Source of the DNA: Carnegiea gigantea
Lineage: Eukaryota; Streptophyta; Magnoliopsida; Caryophyllales; Cactaceae
Assembly (NCBI GenBank): GCA_029747015.1
Contig: JAKOGI010000339.1
Coordinates: forward strand, 435,502-499,501
Reading direction: 5' to 3'
Length of the DNA: 64,000 nucleotides
Part shown: in pieces, positions 42,674 through 52,751 of the stretch
How positions within the stretch are numbered: the stretch's first letter is position 1
Layout of the letters: the number at the start of each line of letters is the position of its first letter
Notes under the pieces: generated by a model
Databases searched by the model: none
Seen by the model: only the letters and a program-made list of their open reading frames with translations
Told to the model about the DNA's origin: nothing
Program-made: the position numbers and the translations under genes

Positions 42674-45301
42674 GATGTAATCTAAGCGCTCTAAGCAATG
42701 AATCAATTTGAGATGCACTCATATTAGCATTAACAATCATAGGATAGATAGAGTTGGGGCCAATGAATTCATACCTTAAAGATGAAGAGAGGGGTTTCAA
42801 TTTTACCTCGGAGGCATACTCCTCATTGGACGAGGACTTATCATCACTCATGAGCTCTTTCACTTTTGCAATAAAAGGTGGGATTTATGGAGAGGCTTCT
42901 AAGAAGTGAGCACACATGGCAACTTCAGGATTATCATTCTTAGAAGCACCGTCATTTAACATACAATACTCAAGAGGGTCACTGAGAACATAGTTGGTGA
43001 CTTTGTCCCTTCCCAAAGACTCAATCACATCAATTCTTTAACATTCATCAGAAATAGAAGGGAATTTAGAAGCCTTGGACAAATTAAACTCGACGTGATT
43101 ACCCCCCCACATAAAAGGGCAATTTAGCATTCTTTACATAAATACAACACTAGAGAGTGGCTAAGAAAGGCCTCTGAAAAATGATGAGGGTGCGCATATC
43201 TTCTTCCATTTCAAGGATCACGAAACCGGCACATATAAATCTCTAACCCTAATAGGTCTTATTTCTCCTAATCAAGCATCTTACACATAGAAAGGAGTAT
43301 CAAGCTCACACCTGAGCCCAAATCACACAATGCATTATCCACAGAGACATTTCCTATTAAGCAAGGGATGGAAAAACTACAATGATCCTCAAGCCTAGCA
43401 GGATGCTTATTGTGAATCATGAACTATAGTCCTTAGTCAAGGCTATGGTCTTATGCTCTTCTAGCTTTCTTTTGTTAGAAAAAAATATCCTTCAAAAACT
43501 TAGCAGAAGAAGGCATTTGAAAGAAAGCATTGGTGAATAAAATATTATTATAAAGCTTTTTTAAGACTTCTAAACAATTCCCAATTGCAGAACAAGCTTA
43601 TCCTTAGCCATTCTTTGAGGAAAAGGTAAAAGAGGAGTGTAGGTGTACTGAGGGTTCTCATGAACCTTATTAGTATTCTTCGCGCCATCATGTACATTGC
43701 TAGAAGGACTACACCCTTCTTTCTCAACAACATTCTCATCATCTTGCAAACTGAAATAGTCACCAGCTACTTTAGGCCCCTCATGTTGTTTGCCACACCT
43801 CAAAATTATAGCGTGACAATGCTCCCTAGCGTTAGGTTTAGGATTACTGGGGAGTTGACCAGGAGGTGTAGGTGAAGAGCTAGCTTGTTGGGCCACTTGG
43901 GCTTCCAAACATCTTATTATACGTAGTAAGCATATCAATGTTAGAGGCTAATTGCTTTGTGCACTTCTCTTGCTTTTGATATGCCATAAGCATGCTCTCC
44001 ATCATTACTACTAAGTTAGACTTTTGCGAAGCTTATCAGGGGAAAAAAGAGGTCTTTGAAACCTGGGGATGGCCTAGCATTCATTTGGGCCATGTTGGGA
44101 GGGTTAGACCTATATGAGAAATTTGAATGATTCCTCCACCGAATTATAGGTGTCGGAATAAGGGTCATTGGTTGGCCTTGAGTTATAATTGACATAGTTA
44201 GATTGGTCGCTAGTATCTTGGGCAAATGGACTCGTCACTTGGCAATTTAGATTCAAAGGATCAACGAATCCACTAATTTCACATGGGGGAGGGGCACTTG
44301 AATTTTTACGGCATTGGCATTCAAACGATCCAATCGTTGAGTCATAACATCCACCTTAGCAGAAAGTAAAGTAAGTACATGAACCTCAAGCTTACCTCCA
44401 ACCTATTTGGGTTAGCCTCTCTCATTGGACCATTAGACCATTGGACGTTGTTGAGTGCAATATCCTCAATAATGTTGTATGCTTCGTCCTCCATTTTATT
44501 CATCACAGTGCCACCTGTCGGCGCATCTATGGTAGATTGCATGGGTTGAGTAACGCCATTGTGGAAAGTTCACATGATCATCCATTCTTGAAGCCCATGG
44601 TGAGGGCACAAGTGTAATAAGTCCTTTAATAGCTCCTATCCTTCATAGAGCATCTCATCGTCCCTTTGAGCGATGGTAATGATTCGGTTTCTCAGACTTG
44701 TCGTCTTGCTAGGTAGGAAAAATTTGGTAAGAAAGGCCCTTGTGAGCTCATCCCAACTTTCCATGGACCCTGAACGCAATAAATGGAGCCATGCCCATGG
44801 CTTGTCTCTTAATGAAAATGGAAATTGGGAAAGGCATCAGTAGAAACTCCGTTTACCTTCAATGTGTGGCACACCTGCAGGTGAAGATTAGGATCCTCCA
44901 TAGGGGTGCCTCTAAACTACGATTGTTGAACCATAGATTAGTGTCGGTTTGAGCTCAAAGTTATGAGCTTCTACAGTTGGTTGGGGAATACTAGAAGTAA
45001 TGCCTTGGACTTCCTAGGTAGCAATATCCCAGAGTGTCCTTCTTCAATGTTCATCGACCACTATATATGAAGTTTTATGGGCCTTGCACCTTATTTCTTC
45101 TAGCCTTTGCTTCTGTCTCTTTAAACGGAAAGTCCATTCAATCTCAGGAGCGGGTTCGTACAGAAATGGACTTTGCATGAAAGGGGAAAAACTCCTATAA
45201 GCACTTACACAAACACTACTAAAGAAATAAAAAAAGGTAAAAAGTAGAAGAAAAGAAAAGTGCTTAGTCAAATTCATTTGGATTAACTCAATAGTTGACA
45301 A
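42674..45301 (-). pseudogene. Element E gag, protease and RT N-terminus
   Basis: Minus strand. After the primer site, a leader/gag start region (45301-45044) contains FLYEPAPEIEWTFRLKRQKQ. The gag core is in pieces: RGTPMEDPNLHLQVCHTLKV (near 44910), a block with ..RDDEMLYEG.. (near 44660), and EDEAYNIIEDIALNNVQWSN (near 44470), diagnostic for Athila/Tat gag. Then LEAQVAQQASSSPTP and ILRCGKQHEGPKV (43900-43770). The protease remnant is VSVDNALCDLGSGVSLIPLS (around 43350-43290), with DLGSG in place of the usual D-[LS/T]-G-[AS]. The start of the RT linker reads LKPLSSSLRYEFIG (near 42800) and stops at the F insertion (42669). Many stops and shifts are present. Confidence 0.8.
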
Positions 45302-45308
45302 ATTTTAG

Positions 45309-45326
45309 TCGTTGATAACAGCGCCA
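45309..45326 (-). promoter_or_regulatory. Element E primer-binding site, tRNA-Asp type
   Basis: Plus-strand TCGTTGATAACAGCGCCA, ending in CAGCGCCA, matches the tRNA-Asp 3' end TCCCCGGCAACGGCGCCA in the last 14 bases except four transitions. It lies six bases from the LTR end at 45333. Confidence 0.65.
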
Positions 45327-46272
45327 AAAACTCGACGAAACCCACACAAAGGCATATGTGTTGTAGTGTAGATAAAATACTTCTTCTAGGACTAAAGCAA
45401 TCTACTAGGTCTTATCCAACCAAAAATGCTAAGCAAACAAATTTTGACAGGTTGTTTCAACTACGTTATTTGGCTATTCGAGAATTCAATCAAAGTAAAT
45501 CATCTAGGGGTTTGTTTTCCCTAATTAAAGAGTTGAATCTTTGAATTTAACATGTACTGTTCTCTAGTTTGGACGATTCAAAGGAATTGCAAGCTAACTT
45601 AACTCAATCTTCTTTTTCGAAAGAAACTGAATTACCTACACTAATCCAACTAAAATTCTTTCAAATGCCCTCATTTTGGTCTAGATTATAGATTTCGACT
45701 GCTAAAGTCTTCTTTCAACTTGTAATTCTCTGTCAAGGATTAGTACATCAAGTTCACCCTTGTTTGTCTAATAGTGAGTTTCTCTTTTCAGTACTTCATT
45801 CAACTATCTAACATATGCAAGCAAATTTGGCCAAACGTACTTACATCAATACAATGACAAGATATAATACAACCATTCTAAATTATATTGAGCATAATAA
45901 TTAGAGATTAAAGACTCAACATCAATACTTCGGCAAACTAGTCCCTAGATTTGATTAAACTAAGTACTTATTATTAAACGAAATAACATCTAAATCAAAT
46001 GAAGAGATAAAAGGACTAGAAGCTTAGCAGGAATTGAGATTCTTGAATCATCTTCTAATCTTCAAGCATCTAATGGTCAACTCGTTCTTTCAAATTTTCT
46101 TTTGCTTCAAGAAAAACTAGAAAAATCCTAAGAGTAATGGGTGAGAAGAGTGTTAGGGTGAGTATGGTGCCCTAGCTCATAGCCAAAAACACCTTCAATT
46201 GTAGGAACTCAAGCCTTCTCAACCACATAAATGAGGAAAAATGAAGAGGCTCACAGTTACCAGCTTACCATA

Positions 46273-46294
46273 GACTGTGGTAGACACCACAGTC
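46273..46294. other. Perfect 9-bp hairpin in E LTR
   Basis: GACTGTGGT-AGAC-ACCACAGTC. Same kind of module as in the A and E spacers and in the B LTRs. Confidence 0.85.
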
Positions 46295-46373
46295 GGACTG
46301 TAGTTAGCTTTGGCCATAAGGTTGTCCTTATTTCTTTAGTCCTACCAGCATATAAGATGGGAGGCACCACAAT

Positions 46374-47744
46374 TATTTAACCTAAAATTATTACATTTTT
46401 ATACCCTTTATTATCTAATAATTGCTCTAAAATAAATTATTAAATTAGGATTTTAATATGTATTTATTTATTTTGTTGGAATAATGAAATCTGGATAAAT
46501 TGGGTGTCGAAGGATATAGAAGAAGTATTGCGGATCATGAAATAAAAAGAAGAGGAGGAAGACAGACCAACCCATGCACGAAGTCCAGCCCAGCACTCCC
46601 TCTTTTCTTCTTATTTCTTTTTCTTTCGCTTGGGCCAGCCTAGACGTGCCCTCTTCTTCTCCTTCTCGGCCCAGTAGCACAGTCCGGCCTCATCCCTCTT
46701 CTTTTTCACATACCAGACCTGCCTTTCCTTTTCTTTCCTCTCTTTTGGGCTGGCCCACTCGCTCCTCTCTTTAGCTGGCTTATTTCCCCCGCTTCCTTTT
46801 TCCTTCTGTCCTCATTCACGCACAGCAGACCGAGAACAGGGGTGGCAAAACATAGCACGAGGTTCCCCATTCCTAGCCTCTTCATCTTCTCTTCTTTGTT
46901 CCTCATTAACCCAGATTCCCGAAGCCCTTTCGGTCTCCTTCTTCTTCATTGCTTGACACAGAGGAACCAAAAAGCCAGACATTGCTATTGCATCAGCCTC
47001 CTCCGCCATGGACATTACTCCCCTGCTCTCTTTCCTCCTTCAATAATCGACATTCAAAGTCCCAATAGCATCAATGATCATTAATCATCCCCATCATCAA
47101 TCAAGAGGTCATGAAGGAGAAAATGAAGCAATTGATTAGGGGCTGAAGGGGCTCGAGGCTACGTTTTATGGGCAAAAGAAACAGTGCAGTCAAAGCAGAC
47201 TTGGGGGGTTCAGGATTTTCGTTTTTTTGGGATTTCAGTTTCAAGTAGTAGATTCGTTATAGTAGAATTCCAATTCAATTTAATTAGTTTCTGGGTTGTT
47301 CAATTTAAGTTAAAATTTGCATTTTGGAGGTTTCAGTTTCTTGGGTTTTCGAATTTGTCGTTCTTCAATTTGTTCCCTTTTGTTTCAGATTTTTTCCCCC
47401 CATTCTGATCTTCAGTTCAGTTTTTCTCAAGCTTCAGACTCAAATTCAGGAAAGAACAAGGCATATTCGAATGTCCCAGGGCTCGATTGTTGTTTGTTTG
47501 TTTGCTCTGTTTCGCCGACTTGTTAAACCGACAATTGTGGCAAAGTGTTGATGGGTTAAAAGCATATGAATTAATCTTGTTCATTTAGCCTATTAATTTG
47601 TGGATTTCTAATCGTGAGACTTGGTTATTTTAGCATTTAGTTTTAATTTAGAATTTTTAGTAATCTAATTTCACAACCATCCCTGATGATCGGCACCCGT
47701 TAGCATTACAACGATAAACCCCGCACTTACAGAAAATCACAACA
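46374..47744 (+). repeat. Element D 5' LTR
   Basis: 1371 bp, starts TATTTAACCTAAAATT (TG decayed to TA; the other copy has TGTTCAACC) and ends TCACAACA. Aligns fully with 51187-52555. Confidence 0.92.
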
Positions 47745-47750
47745 AGTTTT

Positions 47751-47768
47751 TGGTGCAGTTGCCGGAGA
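47751..47768 (+). promoter_or_regulatory. Element D primer-binding site, tRNA-Asp type
   Basis: TGGTGCAGTTGCCGGAGA against the tRNA-Asp complement TGGCGCCGTTGCCGGGGA: 15 of 18 match. It begins six bases after the LTR, the same spacing as in B and E. Confidence 0.85.
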
Positions 47769-48309
47769 TGGCATTCTGAAATTAGGTTGCATAGTCGAGT
47801 CGTAATTTAGGTGATTGTGCCGATTTTATTTTCATTTTCGGTCATATTTTTTATTTTTGATTTTGTGTGTGTTCACTTAGATTATTTTTGATTTTTGATT
47901 GAGTTGCAGTTTTAGCTTTGGGTCAATTTAATTTTACTATTTCATGTGATTTTGCTATTAGAAAAAGAAAGAGACTAACAATTTGGTTATTGTGCAGGAA
48001 ACAGGCACAGAAGCAGCAGCAACAAAAAGAAAAAAAAAATAAAAGAATGCTCAGCTTTTGTGTTTGTGTTCATGTTATATTTTGTGTGATCTTTGAGTCA
48101 TTTTGGTCTTTCTTTTATTTTGGTAGCGTAGTTTTATTTTTCTTACTTTATTTTGTTTTGTTCACTTAATTATTTGAGTCTCTTGCTTTTATTTTAGTCA
48201 TTAGTTTGTAAGTAGTTCCCTACATGCATTTTTTTTTCCCCTAAAAGGAAAACTAAAAAAAGAAACAGTTAGAAACTTGAAAATCCAAAAAAATTGAAAA
48301 ATTCTTAAA
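47769..48309 (+). other. Element D leader
   Basis: About 540 bp, T-rich, no convincing gene. CAGCAGCAACAAAAAG lies at 48013-48028 and a T-rich run up to 48190. A short frame (47918-48169) is low-complexity and hydrophobic and is not supported. Confidence 0.5.
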
Positions 48310-49894
48310 ATGAAAAAAAAAACACTAGATTCAAGAATACCAGTTTTTAATTTCCCACAATTTGAGCATGAACTTTTCTGGAGCTATTTATCACGAGTTA
48401 ATAATTATTATGCTCAATTAAATCAGAATTTTCAAAAATGGAAAATTTATGAGGTCATTGCTGTGGGTCTGAATTCTGAATCTTGGGGATATATTGAGTC
48501 CATTTATCCTCGAGGTGTATTAGGATTGTTATCTACAATTCAAGATGAAGTTTGGGATTTCTTTGAAAAATTCGCTTGGGATAACTATGCTTTTGAACAA
48601 GTTGAAAATAATTTTGGATTCCCAACTCCTGATGAGTCTGTTTTTCATGCTTAATCCTTGCCCTCATGATCGCTTTATGAATTCACATGATCCCACTTAT
48701 TCTTGTATATCTCCTGTATTATGCGATTATTGTGAATCTTCTGACTATGGTGTTCTCACTTGCCCTTTTCATGCTAACGTTGATGCTACCTATGTAAGTG
48801 TGGAAAAGAAGATAATTGCATTGACTGATAAAATGGTAGAGAACATGAAATTGAGAATCGCTGAATATTCTCGATGTTTTTGTAGGGAGAATACTAATTT
48901 ATGAGAGCATGACTCTAGTTTAGGATCCCCTTGACCTGAAGTTAGTCTCTACGATGATTTTGAGCCCTCTTATCTTTCCAGGCCTAACTTGCATAATAAC
49001 ATGCCTTTGCCTAGCATAGAGCAAGAGGAGGACTTCCTCAATTCTCTATCATCTGACCTTACTCCCCACATTAGCTCACCTGATGACATCACTAATGATA
49101 TCCTTGTTTCTGCCATCCCACACACCACTTTGCATGATTCATGTGAGTTTGAGGTGGGTGAACAATTTGACATTGCTAGTGAGTTAGATTTGAGCATCAC
49201 AACTGACTTTGAGCACCATGAGTTAGATGAGTTAGAGGATACTGCTTCACAGGAGTCATGTGAGGAGGAAGCTGCACCCATTAAATTGGAATTTAATGAT
49301 GATATTCTTTCTATAGAATATGAATATTTTTCATGTGGGTTTGAAGCCAATATGGGTTTAGATGTGAACCTGTGTGCTGAAGATGAGTCTTTTTCTTTTG
49401 ACCCCATCCACCTTGACTTTCTTTTTGAATCTCACAAGTATAAATTTGTTGAGGCCGAGGCCATTGTCACTAAATATTTTGATTTAGACCAGACTCTTAC
49501 GCATATTAAACTTAAAGGACTTGTGGATTTAGGACTTACTAATTTGCCTAGACTATTCATTCATGATGATATACTTTCTAGGCCAATGACCCACCTACTG
49601 GCAGATTTTAAGTATGTCCATCTATTTCCTGATTGGGCCCAGCTATTTGACAAATTAAAACGGGCCCTTACTTGTGATGCATTGATAAGGTGGATGTACT
49701 TTACTTGGCGCCAACTTTCTTATTTCTTCTGCATTGGTCTTATTGAGAGTTGGTCTTCTGTATTTGACAAGCTACTTCATGCGTTAATGGGTTTTGAGTT
49801 GAGTAGCACTTTTCAGCTTGATATGGAGTGGCTGATGCTCCATACTCCTCTATTTGCACGGATTTCTGGAGGCTATAGCTTAGGTGTAATTTAA
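48310..49894 (+). pseudogene. Element D ORF: CCHC-type knuckle plus acidic protein, family unknown
   Basis: Starts ATGAAAAAAAAAACACTAG at 48310. The first part (48310-48654) has FNFPQFEHELFWSYLS, KWKIYEVIAVGLNSESWGYI and DEVWDFFEKFAWDNYAFEQV. A frameshift near 48640 joins it to the frame that runs to TAA/TAG at 49894, interrupted by TGA at 48902 and 48932. Next a knuckle CDYCESSDYGVLTC (His replaced by Tyr), a helical TDKMVENMKLRIAEYSR segment, then a long acidic region (SIEQEEDFLNSLSSDLTPH) and a C-terminal globular-looking part with ILSIEYEYFSCGFEAN and FPDWAQLFDKLKRAL. Full length would be about 528 residues. It is the only coding capacity of D and is shared with element B. It could be a highly divergent gag, but no capsid motif is visible. 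Confidence 0.75.
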
Positions 49895-50112
49895 TACCTG
49901 ACTTGGCATAATCGTTCATCTTTATGTCCTCTTTTTAATTTCGTTTTCTTTTGTATATATTTGTTGCTTTGTTTTCTTTTTAATAACGTCTTTTTGTTTA
50001 GCGTCTTATCACATTCCTTTCTTTTTGAGTCTTCTTTTCTTTTTGCATCTTTATTTTTCTTTTGGGTTGTATTTTATGTTTCTTTTCACTCCCAATGAGG
50101 ATATTGTCAGAT

Positions 50113-50130
50113 TTAGGTGTGGAGGTGGGG
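50113..50130 (+). promoter_or_regulatory. Element D internal (second) polypurine tract
   Basis: TTAGGTGTGGAGGTGGGG about 1.06 kb before the 3' LTR and ~220 bp after the ORF. Same relative place as the internal tract of B (19575-19593). Confidence 0.45.
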
Positions 50131-51168
50131 AAACTTTGAAACAAAAATTTAAAAAAATCTGGAATTTTTAAAAATTCGAAAAAGATTTTTGTTTTATTTT
50201 TGGGGAACCCTTGTACTTTTCTAATCAGCTTAAATCTCCTGTGCTTTGATTGTTAGCTTGTATGGAAGCATGATGTGCATTTTAGGTCTCCATCCTCAAT
50301 GTGTCATTCTAAGCCATAATTCTAACCCCAGTTGCTCATTATCGCTGGTAATCCAATCCTATTTATACCATCATCTTTTTCCTAAGGTCTTAGTTTTCTA
50401 TTATTGGCTCCCCTACTTGTCTTTGACGTGATTACTTTGGCTTTTATTGCGTTCCAAAAAAAAAAACAAAATGAAATTGAAGAAAAAAAATGAAAATGAA
50501 AATGAAAAGAAAAAGGAAATGAAACAAAATTTGACATGACAAGTATCCCTTTGAGGCATGCGCTACTAGTTATTACTCTTTGAGGCACGTGCTACTGGGT
50601 GTTACCCTTTAAGGCAATACTGCTGCTGGGAAAACTTGCTTCCCATGTTAATAAATCAATAATGTAATTTGTATCGGTCAAGTGGGATTGAGTTTGATTC
50701 CAGTAAACCTAAGCCCTAGGATGATGATGCCCTTGCACACAAGCACTGGGATGGATTCTAACTCTTGGTGCATAGTGGGGTGAAAAATTAGTGCTTTGAT
50801 GTCATTCACGGGGTAAAGAGTCTTGATGAGTGCCTTTTGTTTATATGCATGCCAATATCTTTCCTACATAGGTAATTTAGTTGATTAGAATGTGTATATA
50901 TCTTTCGCCAATTTCGTAAATATTAATTTTTGAAAAACAAAACCCAAAAAGATTTTTGAGTTTTTGTTTATATTTTCTTTTATAGATTTTGTGGGCATAT
51001 CTTCTGCAAACTCTCACGGGACCTTCCTCGTCCACTTGGGGTAAACTAGGGGTTTAAAGGGCTTGTTGTACGTGCTAAGTGCAGCTGTGATTCCTACAAA
51101 AGTGAGTTAGAATTTTATTTTCTTTTTTCTAGGATTTTTAGTTTTCTTTTACTCAAGGACGAGTAAAA

Positions 51169-51186
51169 CTTAGGCATGGGGGTATT
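51169..51186 (+). promoter_or_regulatory. Element D 3' polypurine tract
   Basis: TTAGGCATGGGGGTAT-type sequence (CTTAGGCATGGG at 51169-51180, GGTATT to 51186) immediately before LTR TGTT. Confidence 0.7.
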
Positions 51187-52555
51187 TGTTCAACCTAAAA
51201 TTATTACATTTTTATACCCTTTATTATCTAATACTTGCTCTAAAATAAATGATTAAATTAGGATATCAATATGTATTTATTTATTTTGTAGGAATAGTGA
51301 AATCTGGATAAATTGGGCATCGAAGGATGTAGAAGAAGTATTGCGGATCAAGAAATAAACAGAAGAGAAGGAAGACAGACCAACCATGCACGAAGTCCAG
51401 CCCAGCACTCTCTCTTTTCTTCTTATTTCTTTTTCTTTCCCTTGGGCCAGCCCAGACGTGCCTCCCTCTTCTCGTTCTTAGCCCAGCAGCATAGTCCGGC
51501 CTCATCCCCCTTCTTTCTCACAAACCAGACCTGCCTTTCCGTTTCTTTCTTCTCTTTTGGGTCGGCCCACTCGCTCCTCTCTTTAGCAGGCTTATTTCCC
51601 CAACTTTCTTCTTCCTTCTCTCCTCATTTACGCACAGCAGACCGAGAACAGGGGTGGCAGAATAGCGCACGACATTCCCCATTCCCAGTCTCTTCATCCT
51701 CTTTTCTTTGTTCCCTATTAGCCCAGATTCCCGAGGCCCTTCGGTCTGCTTCTTCTTCATTGCTCGACACAGAGGAACCGAAAAGCCAGACGTTGCTATT
51801 GCTTCAGCTTCCTCCGTCATGGACATTACTCCCTTGCTCTCCCTTCTCCTTCAATAATCGACATTCAAAGTCCCAATATCATCAACGACCATTCATCATC
51901 CCCATCGTCAATCAGGAGGCTATGGAGGAGTAAATGAAGCAATTGATTAGGGGCTGAAGGGGCTCGAGGCTACATTTTATGGGCGAAAGAAACAAAGTAG
52001 TCGAAGTAGAGTTGGGGGGTTTAGGATTTTCGTTTTTTTTCAATTTCAATTTCAAGTAGTAGATTTATTATAGTAGTATTCCAATTCAGTTTAATTCGTT
52101 TCTGGGTTGTCCAATTTAAGTTGAAATTTACAGTTTGGAGGTTTCAGTTTCTTGGCTTTTCGAATTTGTCTTTCTTCAATTTGTTCCCTTTTGTTTCAGA
52201 TTTTTTTTTTTCATTCTGATCTTTAGTTCAGCGTTTCTCAAGCTTCAGACTCAAATTCAGGAAAGAACAAGGCTTATTCGAATGTCCCAGGGCTCGATTA
52301 TTGTTCATTTATTTGCTCTGTTTCGCTGACTTGCTAAACTGACAATTGCGACAAAGTGTTGATGGCTTAAAAGCATATGAATTAATCTTGTTCATTTTGC
52401 CTATTAATTTATGGATTTCTAATCATGAGACTTGGTTAATGTAACATTTAGTTTTAATTGAAATTTTTTGGTAATCTAATTTCACAACCATCCCAGATGA
52501 TCGACACCCGTTAGCGTTACAACGTTAAACCGTGCGCTTGCGGAAAATCACAACA
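51187..52555 (+). repeat. Element D 3' LTR
   Basis: 1369 bp, TGTTCAACCTAAAATT..TCACAACA, followed by ACAAT. Aligns with 46374-47744. Confidence 0.92.
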
Positions 52556-52751
52556 ACAATGGTCACTCAAAAATTTTTGCAAAAAAGACTTAATGTTTGG
52601 TCCAAAGAGCCTAAAACCTACAAAATGCACTAAGGAAGCATACCCAAGTGTAAAATAGAAACAGGGATGCAAATCATACGCTTAAACACAAAATCCCCTA
52701 AGAAATGCTGTCAAATGACCCCAAAATGATGCACATTCTTGGCAGTTATCA

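Larger units (their letters stand above)
49895..51186 (+). other. Element D 3' untranslated region
   Basis: Contains an internal purine tract TTAGGTGTGGAGGTGGGG (50113-50130), an A-rich tract at 50455-50520 and a diverged duplication GAGGCATGCGCTACT / GAGGCACGTGCTACT at 50553-50596. It ends with CTCAAGGACGAGTAAAACT and the 3' purine tract. Confidence 0.6.
46374..52555 (+). mobile_element. Element D: complete LTR element lacking gag-pol
   Basis: 6182 bp, inserted in the E 5' LTR with perfect duplication ACAAT (46369-46373 and 52556-52560). LTRs are 1371 and 1369 bp. Interior is 3442 bp: tRNA-Asp-type primer site, leader, one ORF (48310-49894), an internal purine tract, a 3' untranslated region and a purine tract at the 3' LTR. 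I saw no capsid, protease, RT, RNase H or integrase motif in any frame. About nine differences in the first ~140 aligned LTR bases, compared by eye. The primer-site type and purine tract link it to Athila/Tat elements, which would have to supply enzymes. Confidence 0.92.
27551..52751 (-). mobile_element. Element E: Athila-like LTR retrotransposon, inserted in H
   Basis: Minus-strand element with order 5' LTR (52751 down to 45333), tRNA-Asp primer site, gag, protease, RT, RNase H, integrase, spacer, 3' ORF and a short 3' LTR. It interrupts the pol of H; flanks are TTTCT (27546-27550) and TTTCC (52752-52756). It contains three later insertions: solo LTR M, chromovirus F and element D. Without these, about 8.8 kb remain. 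Same family as element A but with one spacer unit instead of ten. All genes are broken. Confidence 0.85.
45333..52751 (-). repeat. Element E 5' LTR, split by element D
   Basis: Pieces 45333-46373 and 52561-52751 add up to 1232 bp. On the minus strand it starts TGATAACTGCCAAG and ends TTCGTCG. Content joins smoothly across D once one ACAAT copy is removed. It includes the perfect hairpin at 46273-46294. Only its last ~240 bp (minus sense) match the short left LTR at 27551. Confidence 0.75.

Noticed and set aside
46574..47084. Serine/proline-rich frames in the D LTRs (also 51313-51933)
   Set aside because: LTR sequence with a pyrimidine-rich stretch; frames are not conserved between the two LTR copies.
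48970..49407. 145-codon minus-strand Ser-rich frame
   Set aside because: Antisense shadow of the acidic region of the D ORF.
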